NCBI GenBank assembly: GCA_037447655.1
Contig: JBBHKE010003575.1
Coordinates: 43,155 to 107,154 of the forward strand
Direction: 5' to 3'
DNA from: Zygnema cylindricum
Lineage: Eukaryota; Streptophyta; Zygnematophyceae; Zygnematales; Zygnemataceae
Length of the DNA: 64,000 nucleotides
Part shown: positions 30,308 to 41,592 of the stretch, piece by piece
Position numbering within the stretch: the stretch's first letter is position 1
Layout: the number at the start of each line of letters is the position of its first letter
Notes under the pieces: generated by a model
Databases searched by the model: none
The model's input: only the letters and a program-made list of their open reading frames with translations
What the model was told of the DNA's origin: nothing
Program-made: the position numbers and the translations under genes

Positions 30308-31159
30308 AAGGTTTTGCAAGCATTATCTCCTAAGAAATTGCATAGGAATCATATAAATAACATAACCAGATTGGGAGTGGAAGGTTTGATATCTGCTAAA
30401 CAATTTAAAAAACACTTAAAAGATAAAACAAATCATCCTTTCTTGTTATTAGTAACTGAGGCAGTTACTGATGAAAGAGGGGGAGAAAACACTAACATTG
30501 ATGTCATCACTAAATCAGACACCACTAAAACTTTCGAAAAACTAAAATCTGATTTTGTAACTGACATTAATACATCTGATGTTGCTGTTAAGGATTTGAT
30601 TTTTGAATTTCAAGATGTTTTCCCAAGTGATTTACCCTCGGGAAGGCCACCTTCCCGAGATGTAGAACATGTTATTAACCTTGAACTTGGATGTAATCCT
30701 CCTGTCACAGGAATTTATAAACACAGTTTCTTTGAGCAGGAGGAGTTAAAGAAACAGATCAAAGAACTCTTAGAGAAAAGACATATTCAGCCCAGCAAAT
30801 CACCGTACGGAGCACCCGTTCTTTTCGTCAAAAAGAAGGACGGAACGTTGAGAATGTGTGTCGATTATCGCAGTCTGAACAAGATTACGGTGAAGGATAA
30901 GTATTCGTTACCTTTAATTTCTGATTTGATAGATCGTTTAAAAGGTGCTAAAGTATTTTTGTTGATTGACCTGCGTACTGGCTTTAATAAGGTGCCAATT
31001 AGAATTGAAGATGTTGATAAAACTGCTTTTAGAACTAGGGTGGGTCATTTCGAATGGATAGTGATGCCATTCGGCTTAATGAATGCACCGCCTACTTACC
31101 AAAGATTAATGAACCAAACCTTTTCAGATTACATAGATGAGTTTGTCAAGTGTTTATAG
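30308..31159 (+). pseudogene. Chromovirus reverse transcriptase, first part
   Basis: Encodes the approach to RT ([19 protein letters not shown]) and the palm blocks [58 protein letters not shown] and [11 protein letters not shown]. It stops at FVKCL where the frame must shift by one base to continue as [10 protein letters not shown]. The catalytic Asp of LIDL is present. Confidence 0.85.
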
Positions 31160-32244
31160 ACGATATTTTAGTCTATAGTGAATCTAAAGAACAACATGTA
31201 ATTCATTTAAAAAGAGTGTTGGAAAGGTTAAGAGAAAGAAAATTATATGGAAAATTGTCAAAATCTAGTTTTCTTAAAAGTGAACAATTATTTTTGGGAC
31301 ATATAGTTAGTGGGGAAGGTGTTAAAACAGACCCATCCAAAATTTTAGCAATCCAAAACTGGAAACAACCTACTAATGTCACAGAAGTTAGATCGTTTTT
31401 GGGATTGGCCTCTTATTACAAAAAAATTATCAAGAATTTCAGTATGATCGCCGCACCTTTGACGGATTTACTTCGGGAGAAGGAGACATTTGTGTGGGGA
31501 GCCGATCAGGAGGGAGCATTCGAGGAATTAAAAGGGAAGTTGACCTCTGCCCCTACACTGGTGTATCCTGACCCTGCCGGGGAATTTGAAGTTCTCATCA
31601 CTACAGATGCATCAGATAAAGGTCTAGGTGCAGTCATAAGTCAAAAAGTCGGCAAACACTTTCATCCTATTGCTTTTGAGTCCAAAAAATTCAATGATGC
31701 TGAAAAGAACTATGCAACACAGAAAAAGGAATTACTTGCAATTGTACATGCATTGGTGAAATGACGTTGTTGTTTGCATTATAAAGAATTTACAGTTCAC
31801 TGTGATAGTAAAACACTCGTTTATTTACAAAGATTAAGTGATGGGCAGATTATTACTAGGAGACAAGTTAGGTGGATGCAAAAATTAGCATATTTCAAAT
31901 TTAATGTCAAACATATTCTTAGGAAGACAAATGTAGTTGTAGATCCTTTAAGTAGATGTTTTGAAATAAGTGTTATGGTTCAAGATGAATTGTTTTTAGA
32001 TACAGTTAGAAATGGTTATGATAAAGATCCTTATTTTGTTGTGATTTCCAATAATATATCGGGAGGGAATTCTTACCCATTGAATGAGACGCATGTCAAA
32101 AACTTTAGACTAGAGGATGGTTTACTGTATTTGCAAATTGGGGATAGATTATGCATTCCTGAAGTAGGAGACTTAAGAAAACAAATTTTACGGGAAGCTT
32201 ATGAGCATTTAGGACATCTAGGTCGAGATAAAACTCTTAGTTGA
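31150..32244 (+). pseudogene. Chromovirus RT active site, RNase H and integrase zinc finger
   Basis: Starts with the catalytic [11 protein letters not shown], then the thumb and connection (LGHIVSGEGVKTDPSKI, FLGLASYYKKIIKNFS), then RNase H (LITTDASDKGLGAVISQ, ATQKKELLAIVHAL). A stop at 31764 replaces the residue after HALVK. RNase H resumes with HYKEFTVHCDSKTLVYL and goes on into the integrase N-terminal HLGHLGRDKT. A stop at 32244 follows. Confidence 0.85.
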
Positions 32245-33015
32245 TTGCAAAGTAGATTGTTTTGGCCAAGGATGGCAAAGGAGGTGTCAAAACACGTGGA
32301 AAGTTGTGTCCATTGCCAATAGAATAAACCCAGTACCCAAAAACCTAAAGGTCTATTAAAACCTTTCGATATCTCTGAAGACCGTGGGAATCTTTCAGTA
32401 TGGATTTTATTGTCAAGTTGCCTGCTACATTTTAAAGAAATGACAGTATCATGGTCGTAGTTGATAGGTTCAGTAAAATGGCAATCTTTTCCCTTGCAAA
32501 ACTACTCATTCAGTTGTAGATATTGCAAAGTTATATTTTGACAACGTGGTCAGACATCATGGAGTTCCCCTGTCTATAGTCAGTGATAGGGATCTAAATT
32601 TACGTCTGCTTTTTGGAAAGAATTACAACAAAATTTAGGCTCTGAATTGAAAATGAGTACCGCTTATCATCCTCAGACAGATGGACAGACAGAAAGGATG
32701 AACCGTACACTAGAGGAAATGCTTATGAGTGTTTGTTGTGGAATTTAGAATACATGGGAATTTCAACTGTCAGTAATGGAATTTGCATACAATTCATGTA
32801 AACATGCTAGTACAAGATTCTCACCATTTAAAGTTGCATACGAATACCAACTTAGAGAAGCATTAGACTTAATAACAGGGGTCACTCAACAGAATAGAGG
32901 TTCTGGAACAGAGTTTTGGGAATACGTTCAAACAGTTTGGAAAACTGTCTGGGATGCATTAGTGCAGGCACAAAGGAGGCATGAGTTAAATGCTAACCGC
33001 CAACAGGGTGATTAG
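32245..33015 (+). pseudogene. Chromovirus integrase core
   Basis: Shows SCVHCQ (end of the HHCC finger), then MDFIVKLP, VVVDRFSKMA, VSDRDLN and YHPQTDGQTERMNRTLEEM across several frames. The catalytic D, D and E positions are all recognisable. Internal stops and frameshifts (for example near 32330, 32432 and 32505) break the frame. The last open part, 32776-33015, encodes MEFAYNSCKHASTRFSPF. Confidence 0.8.
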
Positions 33016-33442
33016 GTGTTACAACCAGGTGACAAGGTTTGGCTTTCTACAACTCATTAAAGGTGCAAGATCGAGGGACAATCGAATCCTACGGGGAAAT
33101 TTGCTCCTAAAGTACATTGGACCATTTATTTTAATCGATATGATATCGTCAGTTGCTTCCAAATTGGACTTTCTGCCTTCAACAAAAATTCATCGAGTGA
33201 TACACATCAGCCAATTGAAACCAATGACTCTTCGACCAACTAAAAGAAAATTAGAATTGGATCCCCCAATAATTATAGAACCTAAACTCCACAGATGGGT
33301 AATAGATTTGGTTGGTCAACGGTTCAAGGTCGGTGATACTATATTCTGGCAAGTGCATTATCTAGGAAGGCCTGAGGATGAGTTGACTTTAGAGGATAAA
33401 AATTATGAGTTTTACAAAGGTATTGGAGGGATAATAATATAG
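33016..33442 (+). pseudogene. Chromovirus integrase C-terminus with chromodomain-like tail
   Basis: After a stop at 33015 the sequence continues VLQPGDKVWLST and, in another frame, KYIGPFILI and KIHRVIHISQLKP (the usual GPF/Y module and its end). The tail VIDLVGQRFKVGDTIFWQVH followed by YLGRPEDELTLED fits a chromodomain (Y/F-W-V...WKGY.EE.TWE) in degenerate form. Chromodomains direct integration to heterochromatin. It ends near the 3' polypurine tract (33489-33505). Confidence 0.7.
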
Positions 33443-33505
33443 AAGTCCCGTCTTGAGAATTAAAGGTGTTTTAACTGAGGTTAGTTAAAATTAAGGAGGG
33501 AATGA

Positions 33506-34472
33506 TGTAACAGTAATAGCAGATTGAACTTGTTTATAAAGGGGTATTTAGGTGTTATGATTATAGAGTACTAAATTTGGTAGACGTTTGCGAAATAATC
33601 ACGCTTATTGGAGTTATATTTTAAAGGTTATAGCGATGGGTGTATATAAGTGACAGCGTGGGGTCTAAATAAAAAGTGGGTATCATTGAAACGGGTTAAG
33701 GGTCAAATTAGTTCCGAAATTACGCGTGTACGTTTTATAAAGTTATAATGAAACATTTAGTATGCATGGTGGTTGTTTCGTACAAATTTTAGTATGAAAC
33801 GTCACTTTCACTTAAGGGAATTTTGTAAGAAGTTTCGCGTGCGAAATTTGTTAGGCATGATCGTGTGAAGTTGTGTTTCGTTTGGCGCGCACTTTTGCAC
33901 TTAAATGTTACGTAGTGAAACGTAACGTTTGATTGGTTAGTAAAGTGCTAAGTAGTTAGTAAGAGATTTCGCACGTTTTTGCATTGGTCAGTCTGAGTCC
34001 TTGCTGATCAATGATTGGCCCAGGTAAAAGCCTGTTAAAACGGAGCGTTGACTCTGGCCTGGCTAGTCCAAGGCGATGATGGATAAATAGTGAAGTGTAA
34101 GAGGAGAGTAGACATCTTTTCCTTTGGAAAAGTTTGTGGAAATTCCGGCTGATCTTGGTCCTGAGCGATTAATACCAAATTGGAGAAAAGGCATTTTTGC
34201 ATTGAAATCTCTTACTAACTAAATAGTGTTTTAGTAGTTAAGAGATAGAATTATTAAGAGTGGAGAGTAGTGGAAAACACTTTAACAAGAAGGGTTGAGC
34301 CACGAGGTTAAGAGACCAAGCTAGTGTTATGTGGACAGAAGCTTCTTCTAATTTAAAGTTTATCCTTATGTGAGTGTGGTCAAATGTGGATATGTATTTT
34401 CCAATGTGTGGAATGTGTGGTTGGAATTGTTTGTAGTAATGGATTTTCTGAGAGGTAGGAGATCCTGTTACA
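33506..34472 (+). repeat. Chromovirus 3' LTR
   Basis: Preceded by the purine tract AATTAAGGAGGGAATGA and starting TGTAACAGTAATAGC. Ends CCTGTTACA, directly before the TSD CTGTA. It differs from the 5' LTR at scattered sites only. Confidence 0.92.
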
Positions 34473-34477
34473 CTGTA

Positions 34478-35205
34478 AGTGCTAGAGTCGAAAGTTTTCC
34501 ACTCTGGCATTTACGATATGGGCATTTAAATAGCGAAAGTTGCGTACATTGCCAAATCTTCTAACTAGACTAAATTCATTCTCTAACAAATCTTTGGATT
34601 TTTGTCACGGTTGCGTGCAAGGAAAAATGCCGCGTCACTCATTTTCTAGTAGTACTACCGTCATCACTGAACCACTTGCACTTGTACACACTGACGTGTG
34701 TGGTCCCATGCGCACTCGTAGCTACAGTGGATCTTTGTATTTTGTCACTTTCATTGACCACGCCACTTGTTTTTCACACGTGTATCCAACTTGTCATAAA
34801 TCTGACACTTTTGCCCGATTTCAAGAATTTAAGACGTTGGCAGAAAATTTTCACAACAAACGAATCAAGGTCTTGCGCAGTGATAACGGTGGCGAATTTT
34901 TGTCCAACCAGTTTTCTGAATTTCTCATGCAACATGGAATCTCACGTCATTTAACGGCGCCTCGGACGCCACAACAAAACGACATTGCAAAAAAGTACAA
35001 TCGAACATTACATGACATGTCACGCTCTATGCTGTATTTTGCAAATTTGCCTTATGAATTTTGGGCAGAGGTTGTCGTTTGCGCAAATTACTTATGCAAT
35101 CTTTGTCCCACCAACGCTTTACCAAAATCTACTCCAATGGAAGCATGGTCCTTTGTCAAACCAGATATACGCCACCTTAAAATCTTTGGTTGTGAAGCGT
35201 GGTAG
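34478..35205 (+). pseudogene. Copia B GAG-pre-integrase and integrase core
   Basis: Encodes LWHLRYGHLN, CHGCVQGKMPRHSF, LVHTDVCGPMRTRSYSGSL (first Asp), VLRSDNGGEFLSNQF (second Asp) and APRTPQQNDIAKKYNRTLHD. The usual catalytic Glu of AERKNR is Lys here (AKKYNR), so the triad is broken. It ends at a stop in CEAW-stop, near 35205. It also contains one frame change at about 34560 between the finger and core. Confidence 0.82.
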
Positions 35206-35973
35206 AAAGACCTCCTCCAATCGGACGGCAAATTGGGCGCTCGCGCATTGCGTGGCATTTTTCTTGGGTACGCTCCAAATTCCAAAGCGTACCGCATCTG
35301 GAGCTCGTCTCAGCATCGTGTCATCACCACCAGAGAAGTAATTTTCAACGAAACGCCACTTCTCCAAACCTTGTCTCGTATGCCCTTCCCTTCCCCTCTT
35401 CCCCCATTATCTGACTTTCCTTCCCTCAACCTCTATGACCCTCTTCCCCCAAACCTTCCCCTTGAATCTCTTCAGCCATCTAAATTCACCTACCTTACAC
35501 CTTCCCACCCTTCTCCTCTTAAACCTCCCATTTTTTCCCCCTCATCATCTTCAAGTCTCCCTCCTCCTCCATCTTCTCCTACCCCCCTTATATTCCCAGT
35601 TGCTCCCATCACTCACTCGAGCCACTCAACTGCCTTTCCTCTTCATCCTGTCACAAATTCTAAAGATAATTCCTCTTCTCCCCCTCTTTCCCAAGATGAT
35701 CCTCTTTTTGACAATCTTTCTCCCACAATTTTTTCCCACTCACCTCTTCTTGGGTCTTTTGCTCCTCTAAAGCCTTCACTTCCCGATCGTGAGCCTTCCC
35801 CTCTTCCTTACCCCTCTCCTTTACCTCGCCGAAACCCCGGAGGCTCTAGAGTTCCCCCCTCTCGTCTTATTACTTCCATAGGCCACGCCTCTCTAGCTTA
35901 CGCTTACTCGGATGGGGCCTCTGCCTCTCTTATTTCAGCCCCCCTCTCTCAAGGCTGCCCTAAAACGACCTGA
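35206..35973 (+). pseudogene. Copia B integrase C-terminal region and Pro/Ser linker
   Basis: Open frame with ARALRGIFLGYAPNSKAYRI and SQHRVITTREVIFNE, the copia block after the integrase core, followed by about 170 residues very rich in Pro, Ser and Leu. Then the RT begins in a different frame near 35912. Such linkers are common in copia polyproteins. Confidence 0.75.
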
Positions 35974-36861
35974 TGCCTCCCTTTGGAAAACTGCCCCTGA
36001 TGCAGAATTCAATGCCTTACTTTCCAACAAAACATGGAATCTTGTTCCTATTCCCCCTGAAAGAAAGGCAATCGGTTCGAAATGGGTCTTCTGTGTAAAA
36101 CAAAAAGCGGATGGATCTGTGGACGAATACAAAGCTCGCTTGGTGGCGAAGGGCTTTTCCCAAATCGAAGGTATAGATTTCACTGAAATCTTTGCTTCTG
36201 TTGCCCGGTTTACATCTATCCGCACTTTACTTGCTTTAGCTGCTGAACATGATTTCCATGTTCATCAGATAGATGTTAACAATGCCTTATTAAATGGGAT
36301 CTTGTCCAAGGACATTTATATGCATCAGCCTGAAGGATATATTTCCCCTGGATCTGAACATCTGGTTTGCCATCTCATTAAAACAATCTATGGTTAAAGC
36401 AATCCCCCCGTGTCTGGAACCATACCATAGATGCCATTATGCGGAAAGAAGGATTTACCCGAATTGATGCCGATTTTAGCATTTACTCTCGTGGCTCTAG
36501 CACCTCCTTGATCATTGTTGCCATCTTTGTCGACGATCTCCTTCTTGTTGGTCCTTCCCTCTCTGAATTCTCCACTGTCAAATCTCTCCTTCAGACCTAT
36601 TTTGACATGGCGGATCTCGGTGAGCTCACTTATTATTTGGGCATACAACTTTGTCGTAATCGCTCGACTCGCACCCTCTCTCTCTCGCAGGAGACATTTA
36701 TCTCTGATCTTTTGGAACGCTTTGGCATGGCAGAGTGCTCCTCCCCTTCCACTTCTTTAGATGCCAATGCCCCTCTCCTCCCTTCCACCGACTCCCTTCT
36801 CTCCCCCTCCCTCCATGCCACTTACCGCTCGATGGTCGGGGCCCTTATGTACGCCATGTAG
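35912..36861 (+). pseudogene. Copia B reverse transcriptase
   Basis: Encodes NKTWNLVPIPPERKAIGSKW, EYKARLVAKGFSQIEGIDF, TEIFASVARFTSIRTLL and FHVHQIDVNNALLNG (the catalytic Asp), then LVCHLIKTIYG-stop at 36397 where a stop follows. It continues after a frame change with DADFSIYSRGSST and AIFVDDLLLVGPS, the FVDD active site. The stop at about 36860 interrupts RSMVGALMYAM. Catalytic residues are present. Confidence 0.82.
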
Positions 36862-37500
36862 GCCACCCGCCCTGACATTCCATAGCTGTCACTAAACTCA
36901 GTCAATTCCTTCAACGTCATTCTCTTGATCATCTTGCCGAAGCCAAACGTGTCTTTCGTTATCTACAGGGCACTAAAACTCTTTGTCTCAAATATTCTTC
37001 CTCTGGCTCTAGTGCTCTTACAGGTTTTGTTGATTCAGATTGGGCACAAGATGAGCTTTCTTGCCGTTCCACCACTAGCTCGTGCTTCTTTTTGGGCAAT
37101 GGTCTTTTCTCTTGGTCATGCAGATAGCAACCTACCACGGCATGCTCCAGCAGTGAGGCGGAATATATGGTCGCTTGTCACACTGCCAAGAAAGTTGTTT
37201 GGCTTCGGACTCTGCTTTCTAATCTTAGGTTTCCCCCTTCAGCCCCAACTCCTATTTTTTCTGATTCCGAAGGAGCCCTTGCTTTGATCCGCAATCTTGT
37301 TCACCACAAACGGACGAAGCACATTGACATTTAGTATCACAACTCTCGGGAGCGAGTCGAAGATGGCACTCTCCAATTTCTTTATGTCAAATCCGCCGAC
37401 CAAGTGGCCGATTATCTCACCAAGGCTCTTCATCGCCCTCATTTTGAATAGCTGCGCCTCTCCTTTGGCCTTCGTCTTCCTTTTCCTCCAGGCTAAATTT
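36862..37500 (+). pseudogene. Copia B RNase H domain
   Basis: Readable only through frame changes: TRPDI, GFVDSDWAQDELSCRSTTS, SSEAEYMVACHTAK, and HHKRTKHIDI at about 37302-37330. The catalytic region near GFVDSDWA is present but the frame is broken by small indels. It is followed by the polypurine tract and 3' LTR. Confidence 0.7.
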
Positions 37501-37548
37501 CCTTTGTTTTCATCTCAATCTACTTCCTAGTTTTCGCTTGAGGGGGGG

Positions 37549-37993
37549 TGTTAAGGGACATTTAGCGTCATTTTATTTTTGTCTTGTCTGTACTTTTCTT
37601 ACGTCGGTCAAGTCTTGTTGACCGTCTTATCCGGACGTCTCACTTTTGGTCCTGTCCGTACTTCCATACGTCGGTCCAGTCATTTGTACCTTTTCATTAC
37701 ATACGTCAGTCTAGTCTTTTTACGTACAAGTCCTTTGACCGTCGGTCAAGTCTTTTGGGCGACGGTCCAGTCTTTTGTCCTACATACATTTGTTAGAATC
37801 TAGACTAAGATCCATTTGTTACAGCGCACCGTAGAGCGCTTAGACTCCACAGTAATTAGCATTGTATATTTTGTATATAAGTGACTCTTCTCACTTAATG
37901 AAATCATCCCAAATACAAATCAATTCCTCTCTCCAATGCATTGATCTTTCTCTTGTGTACAATTTCATGGCTTCCGCCAATCCACCTCCAATA
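37549..37993 (+). repeat. Copia B 3' LTR (445 bp)
   Basis: Preceded by the polypurine tract GAGGGGGGG, starts TGTTAAGGGACATTTAGCG, and ends CCAATA before the TSD GGCTC. Compared with the 5' LTR it has fewer copies of the internal GGTCCAGTC unit and several substitutions. Confidence 0.9.
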
Positions 37994-37998
37994 GGCTC

Positions 37999-38813
37999 CC
38001 TCAGAGAGAATCCGTACACCAGCCTCAATCGCTACCATCTGGCTCAGCCACGTCACCGCTAACGTCAGCATGTATCAATGGGAGGAGAAGAAGGGCGAGA
38101 AATGGACCAAAATGAGGAATTCGAGGAAGCGGCCGATTTTGACAAAATGGGAAAATGGAAAACCAAATATTTTGAGATAATTACTAAAGATCCAATTTTG
38201 CCTTCAGCCTTAATGGCCTGTGTTTTCCCTTTCATGTTCTTATCAAATTCAGTTAAAGAACCATTATTACATTTATTTTCTTCTGCAATTCACTGGATTG
38301 CCTTTCCATCTCTTTGTGAACTTCCAAACGGGATTATTTGTAATAGTCATAATTTCACCTCTGCTATTTGTTATGTCAACACCTTTTATTCTCACCATAT
38401 CAATATTGGCTATTGTGGAGAAACGAAGAAAAAACAATTCGGGAGATGGAGGAGAAATAAAGGAAAAACAGTCTTTGACTTCAAATATGAATAAGAAAGA
38501 GATACTAAATATTGGACCCAAGAATCTTTTACTTCTCTATAGCATTTTGCTTTTAGTTTTGAAAATTAGTGTATATTGGGTACCTTTCCAATGTCCAAAA
38601 TTTAAAATTCTATTTGGCTATGCCAAAGAGGCAGCCCTTGATTTGATTCCAAAAGTTTTTCTGGATTTACGATATATGTCAGCAGAATTTTTTTTTTATT
38701 CGGCACTATATTCAACAACATCTCTGCCGTTTCTACTTTATCTTAAAATAGTCGTTGAGATGCTGTTTGACTTTTGCAAATCAATAATGGATGACTTTTC
38801 CAAAAGCTTTTAA
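37999..38813 (+). pseudogene. E2: membrane-protein gene copy split from its 5' flank by Copia B
   Basis: After the Copia B TSD the sequence encodes NPYTSLNRYHLAQPRHR-stop, then from 38078 MGGEEGREMDQNEEFEEAAD, matching GGEEGRETDKNEEFKEL of E1. The first frame runs to FMFLSNS. A second frame then carries hydrophobic segments (LFVIVIISPLLFVMSTPFIL, NLLLLYSILLLVLKISVYW, FFFYSALYSTTSLPFLLYL) and the loop motif NNSGDGGEIKEKQ, comparable to KRRDSGETG in E1 and KRRDGGETK in E3. Similarity to E1 is lower than that of E3. The frame change near 38230 may be a lesion or an intron; I cannot tell. Confidence 0.5.
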
Positions 38814-39586
38814 AAGACAACAATTTAACCTTTTTAGCCTAAAAATTGCTTAAAAATTTCCAAAACAATGTCGGCTCATTTGGCTGACGTGTCATCATTG
38901 ATTTTGCGATAAACCATTGTACTAGTTGTTTTTTTAAATTTCAAAAGTACGTGAAGATGGATGCCCATTCTTTCTCACCTTTCTATCACTTATGCGTACG
39001 AGAAGTTTTATATTTATGGCTTAATAGGTATGCCATATTCTTTTTGTGAACATTGAAGAACAAAATGGATTACTGTGCTTGGATCAATGTCCGACGAAAC
39101 CTGTGAAGTGGAAAATGTTTTTTATTAATGATGTGAAAAAGTGCTGAATTGGATTCATGAGTTGTTCAAAACTGTTTTCCGTCGGTTGTCCTGCACTTTG
39201 TGTGGAATGACTTTTTTTAGCCATGCATGTCCACTCCGTATATACTTTTAGCGTTTCTCCATCGAAACAGAAAATAATCAGTTTCACTTTTGTATGTATG
39301 GTAACAAAGAAGACACGGACTGTAATTCTCCGTTACACCATTTGTTCTAAAAAAAAACTACTGCACTCTATCAAAATTTGATATCCTACTATGGTATTCC
39401 GTTACATCATGCTCGTCTCTAGCATAGACATCCTTGTTGATTCATTTTCTTGCAATCCTTCTCCTCCTATCTCCTCTGACCTTGTGAATTATTTGACGTG
39501 GCCCCTCTTTGACTCCCCTCGACAGAATATTGTGTCTTGCCTTTAAGCCTTGGTCTCTCTCGAAACCATTCAAATCTCTTGCTCTG
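38814..39586. other. Intergenic stretch
   Basis: AT-rich, with no recognised gene or repeat termini. GCTGACGTGTCATC near 38893 and short poly-A and poly-T tracts are the only visible features. Confidence 0.35.
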
Positions 39587-39830
39587 TTTTTTTGCCGTTG
39601 CAACATTTTTGGCAATCGACCATGCCCTGACTAATGACACGATCCTCAGACTCCCCTTCTCGAAGGCCACTCTAGCCGGGTTGTTAAAATTCGTAGAATC
39701 GAGGGATAGAGTGGACGATCCCGTTGAAGGGAATGATGAGCCGGCCAAGATCTGAACCTAGGACCTTTCACTTTAGCTCTAAATGCGCTAACCATTGCCG
39801 CCAATCGTGGTTGGTAAGTCCATTTCATTA
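39587..39830 (-). mobile_element. SINE-like element with tRNA-type promoter (candidate)
   Basis: On the minus strand, GGCAATGGTTAGCGCATTT (A box, about 39784-39802) is followed some 30 bp later by GGTCCTAGGTTCAGATCT (B box, about 39749-39766). The GGTTC core with TRGN-AGCGC spacing is typical of tRNA-derived SINEs. A non-tRNA body of about 150 bp follows, ending in a short A run (plus-strand T7 at about 39586-39593). No TSD was seen, so the ends are uncertain. Confidence 0.5.
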
Positions 39831-40539
39831 GGTATTTTAGTGTGGGTGCACCCCGCATCCGGGTATCGATCGGTACATTTTACGTACATCAACAGGGATG
39901 ACTCATAGGGACTTCAAACTCACTCAGGGAACCTCGGTGTGGGCCCATAACCTGGTAATTTGAGACGATCATACAAGCCCATGGCCCAAACAAGTATAGA
40001 TATGAATCAAAGGTACACAGGGGAGTAGCGCCTTTTGTGTGAATCACAGAGTAGATTAGATTGGTAGAAGGAATAAACGCACAGGAAACCCTGGTAGGTT
40101 TAGACAACTTTAGAATCAAATTATAGTGAAGGGGTCACAGGGCGTAAGCCGAAATGAACCTCGATAGAAGTACAAGGACTTTTAAAACACTATTCTAATA
40201 TAAGTTGAATTCTAACTCTAATCTACAAGAGATGTTTCTGTGAATGATTTGATCATGGGTCGTGAGCTATAATCTTTTCCTATTTCCTGCTTGCTATTAT
40301 GTTATGTTCTCTCAGGCAAGGATGAAATGCATGTGATGTTTGGCCAAATGAGATGATGCCACGTCTGCACTTTCCACCACAAATTGCCGCACACCAATTT
40401 TGATGCACTTCCGTACGCCTCATATTTCTCGAAATAGTCACTCAATTACGTACACGTCGATTCTTCTCGCGATGTAAGTGTAGTCGGCCCAAACTGCCGA
40501 TTCATATTTACTGTTCGAGAACGGATAAACTTAACACTC
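39831..40539. other. Intergenic stretch
   Basis: No gene or repeat recognised. The region around 39940-40150 has a mixed composition without long open frames. Confidence 0.35.
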
Positions 40540-41112
40540 CTGTCTATGTTGATAAATCCCCACTTCTTCCCCATCTGAACTTTTTTTTCTTTTAAAAATT
40601 CTTGCGTTGTTCGAGTTTCTTTTAGATCTTTTAATTGAGTCATGATTTGGTTGTACGGGTTTTTAAAATTTGCCATTTTTGCGATTTGGGCATTTTACTA
40701 GTATTGTTTCTTATCGGATCATGTTTTCACTTTTTTTTTTTTTTTTCATTTTCGTTAAGATCATTGTCTTGGGGATTGCATTTCGTGACGGCTAGGTTCC
40801 ATTGGGGTAATTGCTTGGGCTATAAAATATTGCTGTCTCAATTTGGGGCCGTCAGATTCACATCAAGCCAAACTTTTCCTGATGGCCAGATTTTCGCTTA
40901 GATTTTTATCCAGCCGAAATCTTTTCAGGCCGTCAGATCTTCAATTAGATATGATCTTCAATTAGATATATTCTTTTTGTCTGTCGGGTTAATCCAAGAA
41001 CACAATACCCAAAACAAAAATCTCCCTTTCCCTCTCCTCTTCCCTCTCCTCCCCCTCTCCTCTTCCCTCTGTTCTCCCTCTCCTCTCCTCTTCTATCCCA
41101 CTTCCTCTTTTT
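40540..41112 (-). repeat. E3, 3' flank (before Copia D)
   Basis: Shares blocks with 21440-22010 of E1: GTCATGATTTGGTTGTA, CGGATCATGTTTTCAC, GCCGTCAGATTCACATCAAG, AGATCTTCAATTAGATAT, and a closing CT-rich tract. Copia D enters in the CT tract at 41113, and the tract continues at 52378 with GCTCTCTCCC. Confidence 0.7.
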
Positions 41113-41551
41113 TGTTAGGTTCTTTGTGAAACGGCGTCTCAGTTATGTTGAGCGCCGTAATATAAGCTATTTAGTAAGCGTGTGATTTGTGTGGCGTGGA
41201 GTGATTAGATTAGTTTTACTATAGTTTGGTTTTTGTTTCGCGTGCGTAGTACTTTATATTTGTACGACGGTCGTATGTTTTGTTTAAAACTGTACTTTAT
41301 GTTGTTATGATAGTACCATAGTTTGATTGGTTCGTCCGCGTACTTTTGTACGACGGAAAGTTAGATGTACTTGTTTGTTTCGTGTGAGGGGGGTATTTAG
41401 GACTTAGTCGTTTTGGACAAGTTATCTTTGTAAAGGGAAAAACTTCCGGTGAAATATATTTGTCTTTTGCTGGAGTGTCTTCTTCTTGCTATCTTTTACT
41501 TCCACATTATATCCTCTCTTTCTACTATCCTTGTGTTAATCGATCCTTACA
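41113..41551 (+). repeat. Copia D 5' LTR (439 bp)
   Basis: Begins TGTTAGGTTCTTTGTG and ends GATCCTTACA. It contains GTGAGGGGGGTATTTAGGAC, the sequence that is split by J1 and P0 in the 3' LTR, so it serves as the uninterrupted reference. Confidence 0.93.
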
Positions 41552-41553
41552 AT

Positions 41554-41565
41554 TGGTATTGGAGC
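41554..41565 (+). other. Copia D primer-binding site
   Basis: TGGTATTGGAGC two bases after the LTR resembles the complement of the initiator tRNA-Met 3' end (TGGTATCAGAGC). The gag-only elements F and G have TGGTATCGGAGC in the same place. Confidence 0.8.
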
Positions 41566-41592
41566 TAGTTTGCTCCATTAAGAGTTCTCAAG

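Larger units (their letters stand above)
26624..34472 (+). mobile_element. Ty3/gypsy chromovirus nested in Copia B
   Basis: LTRs at 26624-27591 and 33506-34472 (both about 967 bp, TGTAACAG...CTGTTACA at the 3' copy) share long near-identical stretches. The exact 5-bp TSD CTGTA lies at 26619-26623 and 34473-34477. The order protease, RT, RNase H, integrase, chromodomain-like tail is that of Ty3/gypsy chromoviruses. Coding frames hold several stops and frameshifts, so the copy is defective. It is younger than Copia B. Confidence 0.93.
24642..37993 (+). mobile_element. Copia B: Ty1/copia element inserted in E2, carrying a nested gypsy element
   Basis: LTRs at 24642-25106 and 37549-37993 both start TGTTA and share sequence to CCTCCAATA. 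The 5-bp TSD GGCTC is exact (24637-24641 and 37994-37998). The internal region follows copia order (Gag, protease, integrase, RT, RNase H), interrupted at 26618/34478 by the chromovirus. Without that insertion Copia B is about 5.5 kb. Several stops and frameshifts make it non-functional. Its primer site is of the Drosophila copia type (see separate entry). Confidence 0.92.
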
